Origin: Patiria pectinifera
Taxonomy: Eukaryota > Echinodermata > Asteroidea > Valvatida > Asterinidae
Reading direction: 5' to 3'
Assembly (NCBI GenBank): GCA_029964075.1
Contig: CM057150.1
Location: forward strand, 868,001-932,000
Length of the DNA stretch: 64,000 nt
Shown: positions 24,395-35,073 of the stretch, in pieces
How positions within the stretch are numbered: position 1 is the stretch's first letter
Layout of the letters: each line of letters opens with the position of its first letter
Position numbers and translations under genes: made by a program
The notes under the pieces: generated by a model
The model's database searches: none
The model's input: the letters and a program-made list of their open reading frames with translations, nothing else
What the model was told of the DNA's origin: nothing

Positions 24395-27300
24395 CTATGG
24401 AAAAAAGAGTATTTCTCGTGTGATTCTTATGATTTAAAACTGTTGTTGAGGCATGACGTGGTTCAACAAACTGAGAGTAAAGTCAAAATCAAATCACGAC
24501 AAGTGTATTACAACAGCTTGGGTACTGGCCCTTCATTAGGTTTTGATTCACTAAAGGAAAAGTCATTATACAGGGTGGTAAAAAAAACCCGGAATGGCAC
24601 ATTTCCATTACCCTGAGACTCAAACCACATGTACCAAGGCATGCAGAATCTTTTTAGAAGAAAAATGAAACCAAGCTCCCCCGATTCGGTCCAGTAGTTT
24701 TTGTTCTAGAGCCTATTTTGTGAAGCAAGGTGGGGGTCGTTTTTGTCCCGATGAACTACTAAACTGCCCCCAGGAATTTAACTTACATTGTGATTGAATT
24801 AGGGATGTTACGTAATAATACCCACATGAAAGAAGTATGCTTCACAAAATAGGCTCTGCAGCAAAAATTACTGGACCGAATCGGGAGATTTTGGTATCAC
24901 AATTCTTCGAAAAGGATTCTCCGTTAATTGAAACAGATGGTTTGAGGCTCAAGGTAGTGCCAGTATGCCCTTCCGTTGTTTAGGGACCACCCTGAATAAT
25001 CCCACTCTTCAACTTTATCATTTGCATACGTCAGGAAATTTGTTTGTAGTGTCTGGAATCTATGGTGAAGGAACTGATTCCCTCAACATCATAGAGTCAC
25101 TACAGCCATTCTAACTGACCGGGCAGCTTGGAGTTGCCCAAGCATACCAGTAAGTCTTGCTGTCTGAAGAATTGTCCTAATCATTTTAACCCAAGACCTT
25201 TTGCTAGGATCCATTCCCAATCCTTCAAAATCATTCAATAATCACTGTTGATACGCTGAAGCACTGCATACGCTATCCAGTATAATGTACATGTATAGAC
25301 CTCAGTTGTACCTGGCTAAACATACACAAGGGAACAGCTTAAGACCTTGACACACTGCATCCTCCAAAATCAACCGACAATTTGTTCAATTCAGCCTCAA
25401 TCCTCAGAAATCCTCCAAAACAGCCCGGTTGATTTAGGAAGATTGAGGCGGATTAGGGTTGAACCAATTTGTCAAGAGTTTAGGGTTTACATACCTGGGT
25501 CAATCTGCTTGCCAACTAGTTGTAAGAACGGACAAGAATGGAAAGAGAAAAAAAAGAAGAAACATCAACTGAACATCAAGGTTCTCTCTTATAATGTGTG
25601 AAATATACAGTTTAGATAAGTCTTAATCCCATGGGTATGGGAAGCGGTCATGGCCGCGGCCGCTAATCCTCATTGGAATGCAGTTGCCAGCTGTGGTATG
25701 CCGTGGCACAAGGCTAGTGGGTAGTTCCACAGCTGCTGCTTTTGTGCAGTCCCGCTACCACACAAAGGCTGTGCAGTCATGCGGGCCACTTGCTCTATGT
25801 GTGGAGGAATGTCCCCATTACACCCCGTCCTTAAGGGGTTAATCCCAGTTTCTGTATCAACAGCAACAATGGTAGACTTTAAGTCAGTAAATCAAAATGG
25901 GGGAAAAAGTTATTCACCCACTCCAGTCCAGTCCTAACCTTGGACTTTGTTGTTTTGTTTGATTGATGTACTTATTTTGATCGGAATGTTACTGCTGGCC
26001 ATAGCCAAGTCATTTGGACCCAGCCTTAGGTCCATATAAAAAGACCATTTATACTGTTCCATTTAAGTGACCATTTAAGTGTTCAGGTATCCTGAGCTTT
26101 TAAAGTCTGTCTTACCTTCAAGTCTTACGTCAGCCTGAGCAGATCCCAGTAGGGTCTGAAACCGACAGGTGTATTTGCCCACTTTCTGATTACTGACTGC
26201 TGTGACGATGAGTGTAGCAATAGACGTCTCTCTGTAGGGATCCATGTCCATATCCAGAGAGACACTCATCTGATAACCATCACTGGCACTGCAAGAAACA
26301 GTCACAACGGTTCAGAGATGAAACTAGCATATGGGGGGGGGAATCAGAAAATAGGCCGAACAAAAAGACGTGTCCGAAATCTGGGCCGCTCTGCAGTTAC
26401 ACATATACATGTACACACATTTATGTACAATACACTTCATGCCCAATTCCGGACACCGCCTCCTGTAATTTTACAATAAGAAAAATCTTTAGTGTTTTCA
26501 TAAAATTAGAATGCTTAAATTAAGGTTAGAGCAATGACGTCATCTACAAAGAAGTTCACTTCTTACTTGAGAAAGTTGAGGAAAATTCTGAAAGATAAGG
26601 ACACTATTCATGACACCATTCGATCATGTCCATGATTCTTATTTCTCCATGATTCAACCAAACTCCACTAACGTACGTTGGTCGATTCCAGTATTTGACA
26701 TTTAAGCACCCTCCTCTTTTTAATCAATTCTCAATCAGATGTTTCCATGGTGATCCAAACCAAAGATTGATACCCTCCATTACTGCTGTTGCCAAGGTTA
26801 CAGTGTTGGTCAAACTGCTTCATGACTTGGGGTGACTTTCTGGCTTCAAACCAAATATGGATTTGTTTTGCACTTCAAGTCCACACAAAAGAAACGTTAC
26901 ATGGATTGAACACTTGCTGTGAACATGGGAGGATAGACACCAGTACCACACTTTGAAAAGGAAAGCAGCAAAGGAAATATTGACATGTACTTACCCCACA
27001 AGACGATCATCTTTGAACCACTGGACGTTGTCTACAATCTTCACAGCTGGGAATGATTCACCGATGCACTGTAGCTGGGCGGAGTCTCCGATGGGGGCAG
27101 CAACTAACTCATTCAAAGCTCTCACTATGGGGGAATCTAAAACCATCAGAGATAGAAACAGGTGTAACCGATGCGTTTTAGTTGATTGATGTGTTCACTT
27201 AAAATAAGGTCCGAGTATACAAAGACCATTGGAAGGGCCTATGAAAAAAGTACTTTTGACTTGGATTCTTGAAATGTGCCTTTTGATCTAATGTAGCAGC

Positions 27301-30300
27301 CAACAGCAGATTTTCATTTCAGTAACGTTTCAGATGAACATGAGAGGCCAGTCTAATGTCCTGTAACTAACTAAGTCACTGACTGACTGAGTCACTGATT
27401 TTCAGGGCCACAAAGTTCACTATGGAAGATTATGCAAGTTTAGTCTTTGTTCGCTACAGTTCTGTAACCCTAACTCCCTAGCATGATTTACTAGGAACAA
27501 TACCCATCCTGGCAAATTCCAACACCATATGGGAAACTGTGCACACATATTTCTGACTTTGATTCTGGAGGTGTGCCAACCCAATGTAAAAGACTGTCAG
27601 TTTAGGGGTACTGTACCCATCCTGACAGATTCCAACAAAACATGCTGTTGGGGTTTGATGGGTTGAGTTCTGTTAGGGTTAATGTCTCTTTTGTGGTTCT
27701 CTGTTCACTTGTTTAACAAACAGTCACTAAGAAAACTACTAATGTTTCAGTGCTCTAGAGTACATTTCATCTATTCCTAATAGTCAACAACCTGTAAGAG
27801 AAAGACCACAGGAACATGTTCCCGGTGCAGTAGGCGTTAAGATTGTGACTCTCATTTCAGATTGGCTTCCAAGAGTCATGCCTAGCACAATCTGATTAGG
27901 AACGTGTTTTTGTTTTATGTTTGACTGAATTACACGAAGGAAAGTTTTCACACGCCCACTCAATGGCAAAGTAATACCTCGGTCATCGTGTCTGAAGCCA
28001 CACTCTATATGGAACAGCTCGATGAGTCACCCTTGGCGCTCTTTGGTTCAGTCTGGGTCTGACATGCCAGTTTGAAACAAGTGTATTACGTGTATTTTAT
28101 GAGTTAGAAATTTGGCAATTTTTTTCTGATTTCCCGACTTACACTCCATCTGCAAGAAGACAGGAGCAGTGACCACTCCTTGTCCGATCCCATTAGTCAC
28201 AAAGCATTGATACAACCCCCTCCAATCATTGGTGATATCACTGATAACCAGCGGGTTACCAGTCACAAACTCCACACCAGACGGAAGATTGCCGGCCGGT
28301 CGCTGACGAGTCCAAGTGACCGATGGCTCTGGACTACCGGTGGCATTACACCAGAGAGTGACCATCGAGCCTGGCATTGGAGCCATGTCAGGTGTAACTG
28401 AGGTTATAACAGGTGCAGCTGAAATGGACAAAAAAAAGAGTTTAAGTTAGTAATTAAAATAACAGCATGTTCTGCTTCAACATCGCAAATGACCCAACAA
28501 AACTAGAGTCAAACCTCAAGAATCGGGTTATCGCATTCCCATTTTGAATCCACCAGAGCCCTTATAAAAATTATGGGAGCAAAATGTTGATACAAAAGAA
28601 AAATGGCCGACGCAGAATTTGAACCTAAATTCCTAAATACATGTATCACTGTGACTGCCAACAAACATGATATCGGTAGTACCTGAACAGCTTTGCAAAC
28701 TGTTGACCTGTTTACAGACTCCACTGATACATTGTAAATTGTACAAGAAGCCTAGGGCCTGACACTTTGATCCCAGGAGATATACATATTTACTTCAAGG
28801 ATGGAAACACCAGACTTTTAACTTTTTATGATCTTGATAGTTATGTCCTGATATATTTACCGAGTACCACCAGCCTCATTTGCTGTGACACCTCGTTAGG
28901 CAGTTGCACCTGACATCTCCATGTTCCCTGATCCTCAATCTGTGCTTCCTGTATCGTCAGCTTCCAGTGACCAACCACACTGGTATCCAGTAGATAGTTG
29001 GGATTGTTAACAGCCAGTAGCTTGTTAAAGACGATCGCTTTGCCGTCATGATACAAGATGAAGAGAATGTCGTCTGGGTTGCCTGGGATGTTTCGCAGAG
29101 CACAGTCCAGCAGGACGGTGTTTCCCTCATTGACCGTTAGGTCTGTCAGTGGTTGAATGCTGATCTGTGCCACAACTACATGTATGGAGAGCATTTTTAA
29201 TGTAAAGATAATTGTTTACACACTTTTTCTAATGTGGAATAATTCCACAGGTTTTGTACCCGTATTAATGAGCTACACATAACCTCAAATTATTGATGGG
29301 CAATCATTGTAGACTAATTTGGCAAAACAATGTGGCTATTTTCACATAAGCCATAAGTTACGCAAAATTGCCAACTAACATTGTAAATCTTTCTGTGGTT
29401 TTAAATTCCTACATCGAGTGAGTGCTTTGAGTGCTGAAGGTACTGGGTTGGAACCTTGGAGGAAACTTTTTTCCTTAGTTTCCCAAAATAGTTATTTTCT
29501 TACTTTCATTGTTTTCAATCAAATCCTACTTTTTTTATGTAGATTTGATTTTTCTTTCTAATTTATGACTCTGGGGGATTCTGGTCCAAGAACCATACAA
29601 TTTGGTTGACAACTGAGGCATGTGAAACTTCGTAAACACCATTTGAAAAACTTCAAAAAGGGTAGGCCTATTCGCCTTTAGAAGGCCCCCCAAAAATTAC
29701 TTCTGCTTGCCGTTACCCAACCAAGGCTACATGTACCCAATTTTTACGGCAAGTTACACTAAAAAATCCTGTTTTCTTTTTTGTCTTCACAAACTGACGA
29801 AATGCCTCTCAACAACCTTTTTACATCAAAAACGCATGAATTTATTAAAATTGTGTTTTGTCTTCTTACATTTGCTATTTTCGAAAAGAAACCACTGTTG
29901 GCGTTGCCTTACGAGTTCCCTTCATGCAATCACGATTCGCTCCCGCGGTGATAAAAACACAGGGTCTGCTCATAAGTCCGACGCCTCATCTGCTCATCAT
30001 TGACATTGCTCATACATGTCATAGGTCTGTCACCTCATTAGTCCGACAAAGTCGCATCCCCAATCAAACATTGCATAACATGTGTACTGTAATTGTGTAA
30101 AGCTAACATTTACGTCCCGGTTTCTCCTTCCAAAACGCTGACACACCTAGCCCGACTGCGTCTGGCCGTACAGTACTATCGCAAGCTCTGTAGTACGGCC
30201 AGACGCCCGATGCTTCCACAGAGACTGAATTTTGTTGGCCGCCGATGTAGCGATTTTGCTACATCTTTCGATCGCGATTATCTTTTCATCCAGGACACAA

Positions 30301-31163
30301 ATTTCCAAAATTAAGGTTCGTAGTCGTAGAGCAACTCATACCTTTTCGAAAAAACGTTATTTGGTCTCAATATTTTCTTCCATCTGGCCACAAGACGAAT
30401 TTCAGTCATCAGATTCCACAAATATCGTCCCCCATGCGATCCCCCATGCGATTTCAAAATGGCGGCCGCGCTGTAATGTATGCAATATGCAGGCGCGCCC
30501 GCGCAAACTCACGAATATGCTTAAACAGTCTGTGACGTATGACCTCATGTTTTTGGACGTGCGTGCGGCGGGGCGCACGTCCAAAAAACACTAGGTCATA
30601 CATCACAGACTGTTTATGCATATTCATGAGTTTGCGCGGGCGCGCCTGCATATTGCATACATTACAGCGCGGCCGCCATTTTGAAATCGCATGGGGGATC
30701 GCATGGGGGACGATATTTGTGGAATCTGATGACTGAAATTCGTCTTGTGGCCAGACGGATGAAAATATTGAGACCAAAGAACGTTTTTTCAAAAAGGTAT
30801 GAGTTGCTCTACGACTACCAGACTACGAACCTTAACTTTGGAAATTTGTGTCCTGGATGAAAAGATAATTGCGATCGAAAGATGTAGCAAAATCGCTACA
30901 TCGGCGGCCAACAAAATTCAGTCTCTGTGGAAGCATCGGGCGTCTGGCCGTACTACAGAGCTTGCGATAGTACTGTACGGCCAGACGCAGTCGGGCTATG
31001 ACACACCCTTCTCTCTTTTTTTCACGAAATGCATGCAATTACTTCAATGCAGTAGTTTAAAACGTTAAACTCTGTTTTCAATTCCAAAGTCCAGTAACGA
31101 CTTACCACATGATGAGAGTACGGACAAACATAAAATATACTGTATTCCTCTCAAATCCATCAT
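24297..31163 (-). CDS. Lachesin/IgLON-like GPI-anchored cell-surface protein, three Ig domains (six exons, spliced)
   Basis: Joining exons 31163-31106, 29175-28861, 28418-28143, 27136-26995, 26288-26116 and 24394-24297 gives 1062 nt, or 353 residues plus stop, with every junction in phase. The order is: signal peptide (1-19), Ig1 (Cys44-Cys107), Ig2 (Cys148, Trp160, Cys196), Ig3 (Cys240, Trp256, Cys305), then a short Ser/Ala-rich stretch and a hydrophobic tail (333-353) typical of GPI attachment. Length, domain order and tail match lachesin and IgLON proteins, which mediate neuronal and epithelial cell adhesion. Ig1 lacks the usual core Trp in strand C (Phe/Ile instead) and has Trp for Tyr before its second Cys. 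One N-glycosylation site (Asn149) is visible. The exact orthologue is unknown. The function is inferred from architecture. Confidence 0.8.
24571..24994. mobile_element. MITE in intron 5 of the Ig gene
   Basis: The ends read CAGGGTGGT and ACCACCCTG. Internal arms pair over much of the length: CTCCCCCGATTCGGTCCAGTA and GCCTATTTTGTGAAGC on the left have reverse-complement matches on the right. No clear target duplication is visible. Confidence 0.55.
25623..25846. repeat. 208-bp GC-rich insert between 8-bp direct repeats
   Basis: TTAATCCC occurs at 25623-25630 and 25839-25846, enclosing GC-rich sequence that contains a NotI-type GCGGCCGC. This could be a hAT-length target duplication, but the enclosed ends are not inverted repeats, so it may be coincidence. 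Confidence 0.3.
26116..26288 (-). CDS. Ig-protein exon 5: second half of Ig3
   Basis: A 173-nt exon (acceptor TTTCTTGCAG, donor GTAAGA) restores phase 1. It carries the strand-F motif VGKYTC and the strand-G end. The join to exon 4 gives Gly-Ala-Ser-Asp with no frame break. Confidence 0.8.
26995..27136 (-). CDS. Ig-protein exon 4: first half of Ig3
   Basis: A 142-nt exon (acceptor TGGTTTTAG, donor GTAAGT) enters at phase 1 and leaves at phase 2. It carries the strand-B Cys (AQLQC) and the core Trp (VQWFKDD). The Ig3 domain is split by an intron, unlike Ig1 and Ig2. Confidence 0.75.
28143..28418 (-). CDS. Ig-protein exon 3: second Ig domain
   Basis: A 276-nt phase 1-1 exon has acceptor CATTTCAG and donor GTAAGT. 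It shows all Ig hallmarks: LWCNATG, VTWTR and GLYQC. This is the best-conserved of the three domains. Confidence 0.85.
28861..29175 (-). CDS. Ig-protein exon 2: first Ig domain
   Basis: A 315-nt phase 1-1 exon (acceptor CATGTAG, donor GTAAAT) encodes one complete Ig domain, the classical arrangement for Ig exons. The strand-B Cys lies in LLDCA and the strand-F Cys in the DQGTWRCQV motif. Confidence 0.8.
30148..30998. mobile_element. 851-bp near-perfect palindrome with 9-bp target duplication (Mutator-like foldback)
   Basis: The left arm (30148-30563) and right arm (30574-30998) are close to perfect reverse complements around a 10-bp spacer. The element starts TAGCCCGACTGCG and ends with its reverse complement. 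TGACACACC lies on both sides (30139-30147 and 30999-31007). A 9-bp duplication points to a Mutator-like element. Each arm also carries its own smaller hairpin around GTCTGGCCGTAC near the tip. It lies in intron 1 of the Ig gene and encodes no protein. Confidence 0.85.
31106..31163 (-). CDS. Ig-protein exon 1: start codon and signal peptide
   Basis: The exon encodes MMDLRGIQYILCLSVLSSC, a short N-region and a hydrophobic core ending in small residues. It is followed by a consensus donor GTAAGT (31105-31100), leaving phase 1. Two ATGs in tandem open the frame. I took the first. Confidence 0.75.
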
Positions 31164-31210
31164 CTTAACGTAATTAACTGAAGAATTCCAAACAAAATGA
31201 ATGTCTGCAC

Positions 31211-31260
31211 TTATAAAACGGTTGACATCAGCGAAAATGATCAAAACAATTATGACGTCA
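31211..31260 (-). promoter_or_regulatory. Predicted promoter of the Ig gene: CRE and TATA-like box
   Basis: On the minus strand a full cAMP-response element, TGACGTCA (31253-31260), precedes a TATA-like TTTTATAA (31211-31218). The latter lies about 50 bp before the start codon at 31163. The spacing would give a very short 5'UTR of about 20-30 nt. This is inference from motifs only. Confidence 0.45.
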
Positions 31261-31370
31261 TACGTCCCTAGGGTGACCGTAAAGTAAAGGCAAAATTCTG
31301 CTAGATGCACTTCAAAAATCTGCTAGATTTAATAAAAAATCTGCTGAATCACCTATTATAAACGAAATAC

Positions 31371-32241
31371 CAGTGTTGTAGTCGAGTCCTCCTCATCCGA
31401 GTCCGAGTCCGAGTCCTTGAGCAAAGGACTCGAGTCCGAGTCCGAGTCCTTGTCAATTTTTGATGTCCGAGTCCGAGTCCGAGTCCTTGAAAAAAGGACT
31501 CGAGTCCGAGTCCGAGTCCTTATGTATCAAATTCAAGTCGCGGTTCACCAATACTATATTAACGTTTTCCAAATGTCACTATCAAATGTCAGGTGATAGA
31601 GAAGGGGTAATGGTTTTGGCTGTATGTACTATGCAATGCATTCATTATGTTTATAATGTACATTAAAAAAAAACTTGCATTAACTTTTACCTTAGTATGC
31701 GTAGAAGCCTACAGATATTGACGCAGATACTACAGTAAAGTGACAATTACAATTAGCATATGATCTTCAGTAATTATTCTTCACATTTGTTGCTTTTCTT
31801 TATTTCCCTTTCTTACAGTAAAGGTTAAAAAACTTGTAAATAGCATAACTGTTAAACAAACTATCAACAGAAGGCAGAGCCACAGATCAAGTCTACAAAA
31901 TATGTAAAGACTAAAAGAAACTGAAAAAGTCTTCTGTAATATATGATCATTGATCAATCGGCAAGTTATTTTTGCGAGCGGCAGAACTGCGGAATTCGGT
32001 TCCACAGCAAAACCAAATCAAGGTGAAAGACATAAAATAATTGAAATAAAACACCTAAAAAAGACCCGATTTTGCCGGACTCGAGCCGGACTCGAAGCCG
32101 AGTCCTCGAGTCCTTGGGGTCCGAGTCCGAGTCCGAGTCCGAGTCCTTGAGCAAAGGACTCGAGTCCAAGTCCGAGTCCTTGAAAAAAGGACTCGAGTCC
32201 GGACTCGAGTCCGAGTCCCGAGTCCGAGTCCTACAACACTG
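31371..32241. mobile_element. hAT-type non-autonomous element with GAGTCC arrays
   Basis: The ends are inverted (CAGTGTTGTAGTCGAGTCC on the left, matched by GAGTCCTACAACACTG on the right). An exact 8-bp duplication CGAAATAC lies outside (31363-31370 and 32242-32249). CAGTGTTG ends and 8-bp duplications are characteristic of hAT transposons. Just inside each end is an array of the hexamer GAGTCC/CCGAGT of about 140-160 bp, broken by TTGAGCAAAGGA-type spacers. The middle is AT-rich and non-coding. The frames over the arrays are repeat artefacts. Confidence 0.88.
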
Positions 32242-32249
32242 CGAAATAC

Positions 32250-33133
32250 ATTAAAAACACTTATACTGATGTTTTCAAATGTCCTTAAATAAAACAAAGA
32301 TCATAAAATGTCCTTTACAAAAATTAATTAAAGGAAAAAAAAAAATTGTGCATGGGTCTAGCCTGGCTAATTGCAATGGCCTAAAGTACCGTACTGTGTA
32401 AAAAAACACACGACAGGGAACCTCAAATTGAAGCTCTTTCAAAACTAATCAGCTATTTTTTTCAAAACTGCCATATTTTTCTGTCAGATCACCAATTTCA
32501 CAGAATTCTGCAAAAAAAATATGCTTAAAAAATCATCCTGCTAAATCTTCTGTCAAACTCCTTTTTTTACAGAAAAGAATCTGTCAAATTTTGCCAAAAT
32601 TTCGGCTAAAACGGTCATCCTGGACGTCACACAAAGCATGACATTTTCAAAAACGCGGCTGTGTTCAGCCTGTGGCTTTATGTATCCAGCGCATAGAGCT
32701 GTATAAAAAAGCTATGATCCAGCGCCACTTTATTGGTTGTGTACTACAGAGTCTATGGAGAGTCAAGTGCATTTTTGAAAGTATTTTTAAATTTTGAAAA
32801 AAAATTGAATTGTTTCAAAAGTTTTCAATTGTCAAATAATCAACCTTTCTGAATTAGGAAGTGCCTCTACATCCTCTGCTTCTTGAAAGACAATACGATC
32901 ATTGTGAAGAAGTTCAATGTCATGAATTCAAATAATTTCCTCTATCTTCTTAAGAGCATGGCCACTACTCTGTTGATTCATTCAACAATGTATGCAACTT
33001 TATTAGCAAAAAAACACATATAAGAAGCGTAAAGCATATCACGTGGTTATTTTAACGACGACCTTTCAGCGCTCGATCGATCAGCACGGATTAAATTAGG
33101 CGCCTCCTAATGTATCATCCAAGCCGTTCCCAC
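32250..33133. other. Non-coding DNA
   Basis: AT-rich, with no supported gene. Confidence 0.4.
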
Positions 33134-33263
33134 GGTGACTGCTCTATGTTCCGACACCCCTATGTTCCGACAACCTAGATTGTGTTACTCCCGGTTAGGG
33201 TTAGGGTTAGGAATAGGAATATGTGCAGTCGGAACATAGGGGTGTCGGAACATAGAGGTGTTA
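33134..33263. mobile_element. Small foldback element with telomere-like loop
   Basis: Perfect 30-bp arms (33142-33171 and 33228-33257, based on CTATGTTCCGAC) enclose almost three tandem TTAGGG units (33195-33211). A 10-bp direct repeat, CCGTTCCCAC, flanks the element (33124-33133 and 33264-33273). The length and duplication suggest a MITE of Mutator-like type. Confidence 0.7.
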
Positions 33264-33849
33264 CCGTTCCCACCACTACCTGCTCTCTCCCCCTGGTATT
33301 GGATCATTTGAACGTTTATCTTGTACATATACATGTAAATTAGGAATAATCTGGAGCCGTGGCTGTGCTCTTAATCAGTGTTTGTTTTTGTATACGGGCA
33401 ATTTGAGGTAAAAACATAATTAATTCGTCGCGCGCGCGGCGTGGGATCCAAAAACACGATTTCTTTTTCAACGTTAAAATGTTAAATCTTAATCTTATCC
33501 AGCCAAAATGCAGTTTCGCGTTACATATTATCATATTAAGCAAAATGGGAAAGGGGGATCGTTTTAGAGGTGGGGTGGACCTAATACTGAATTCACAGCT
33601 GAACGTTAAAATCCGTAATAAAACAATTATCCGATATAAATGAATTACTAGTTTTTGCTGTATCGAATCAGCACGGGAAGCAAGTTTCCCATCCTTGGGC
33701 TACTACTGAAAAAAAACGTTGAAAATAAAGCAACGGCCCCTATGGACTTCGCTCGTACCCACCTCCCACCCATCGGGCTAATCGCTTGTGAAGGAAGCAT
33801 ATGCAAGCAAAGCATTGTGGGAAGCGTACTGCCTCAAATATAGGAAATA

Positions 33850-33979
33850 TAATTCCGACCAATGTCTTCACAAAATCTACAGATGCAGTGGGAAATGCCT
33901 TACCCACTAATCGTTGAATATCACTGGCCAATTCTGGCAGTGTTTCACCTTTTCGACTCACCGTATAACCTTTCAGCTA
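33850..33979 (-). pseudogene. Gag fragment of an LTR retrotransposon
   Basis: The minus-strand frame contains RKGETLPELASDIQRLVGKA, which resembles the conserved helix of Ty3/gypsy capsid proteins (compare EETIQELGQAIRELTALAYP in the intact element here). Only about 40 residues are recognisable and no adjoining pol is seen. Confidence 0.4.
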
Positions 33980-34550
33980 AACAAAAAAAAGTTCAGCTTG
34001 TCCCGGCTCTATAAACTCTTCTTAACTGCATAGCTCTTCTCTTGTGGTATGTCAGTGTACTGTAAAGTTGTTATGCAGGCCCTTTTAACTTAACAACAAA
34101 ATTTGCTTTTTTGTATCTCAGTCAAGAACTGAATTTACTACTCATATCAAAATGACCCCAGCAATCATCAGTTTTTCGTGTATAACGATAGGTTTCTTAC
34201 ACACATTTTCTGATATATCTAACTTTATTAACACCCATAACCAAATTTGTTACATGTATTACGTCATCTAGGGATCTAGCTTCTCGCCCAACAGGTCATA
34301 ATTTCGATCAATTCGATCCAAAACAATATTATAATATGCTGCCATTTTTAAATAACTTCCAAATCAAACAAGACATCAAAACAACAGATCCATAAAATAT
34401 GATTAGTCAGGGTCGTGGCAAGGTCTCCTTAAGCTGTAACGGAGCCCTATATTGGGCGACCAAATTCATTGAAACTGGAAAGCCAAAATATGATTCCCAA
34501 TAATGTATATATTAATGACAACAAATTAATAGCAGTCGGAGGGGAGCTAA

Positions 34551-35070
34551 GGCCAAAAAAAAAATTAAAAATCGGTCTCTGGTCAGCGCGCGCGTCGACT
34601 TAAGACCAGGGCCCAATTTTATGGATCTGCTTACCAGGTTTACGGTTAGTATAATAACTGTTAGCGAGAAACTTTGGCTTCTGCGCATGTGCACATCCTG
34701 TTACTAAGGATTCTGTGCTTACAGCTTTAGGCCAAAAAAGTCGGTATCTGGTCAGCGCGCGCGTCGATTTTAATCATGCGCGTCGATCTTTTTTCCTAAC
34801 TGTTCCGTGGTAGTACCAACAGCGCCCTCTATTTCTGCACCTCCTCAACTTTTTTTTTACCAAAGAGCACCAAGGAATGGGAAATTGCACCAAGGCAAAT
34901 GATGGAGAACACCAATGTACATGAGGACACCAAAAAAGCAAAATAGTACCCCACCTTGTCTGTACAATCCAAGCTTGAAGAAAAAAAAAGGCAAAAAAAA
35001 AAAAAAAGGCCGCGTGGCCGCGTCAATTCCGGAACTTTGATCTGACCAGAGACCGATTTTTTTTTTGGCC
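34551..35070. mobile_element. Composite GGCC-ended element with duplicated left end
   Basis: The outer ends (GGCCAAAA at 34551 and TTTTGGCC at 35070) are both flanked by TAA. A second copy of the left end starts at 34730. Between the two lies the dispersed repeat also found at 20585-20722. Both left ends carry CTGGTCAGCGCGCGCGTCGA. The right half (34790-35070) matches the 4734-5102 element in reverse. Confidence 0.6.
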
Positions 35071-35073
35071 TAA

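Noticed and set aside
30232..30792. Pairs of near-identical proteins on opposite strands
   Set aside because: They are the same sequence read from the two arms of the 851-bp palindrome, with no independent coding evidence.
31460..32297. Frames encoding Ser-Glu or Arg-Thr repeats
   Set aside because: They are direct translations of the GAGTCC arrays at the two ends of the hAT-type element, open on both strands because the unit is six bases long.
33191..33211. A chromosome end or telomere fusion site
   Set aside because: Only about three TTAGGG units are present and they sit in the loop of a foldback element with flanking direct repeats.
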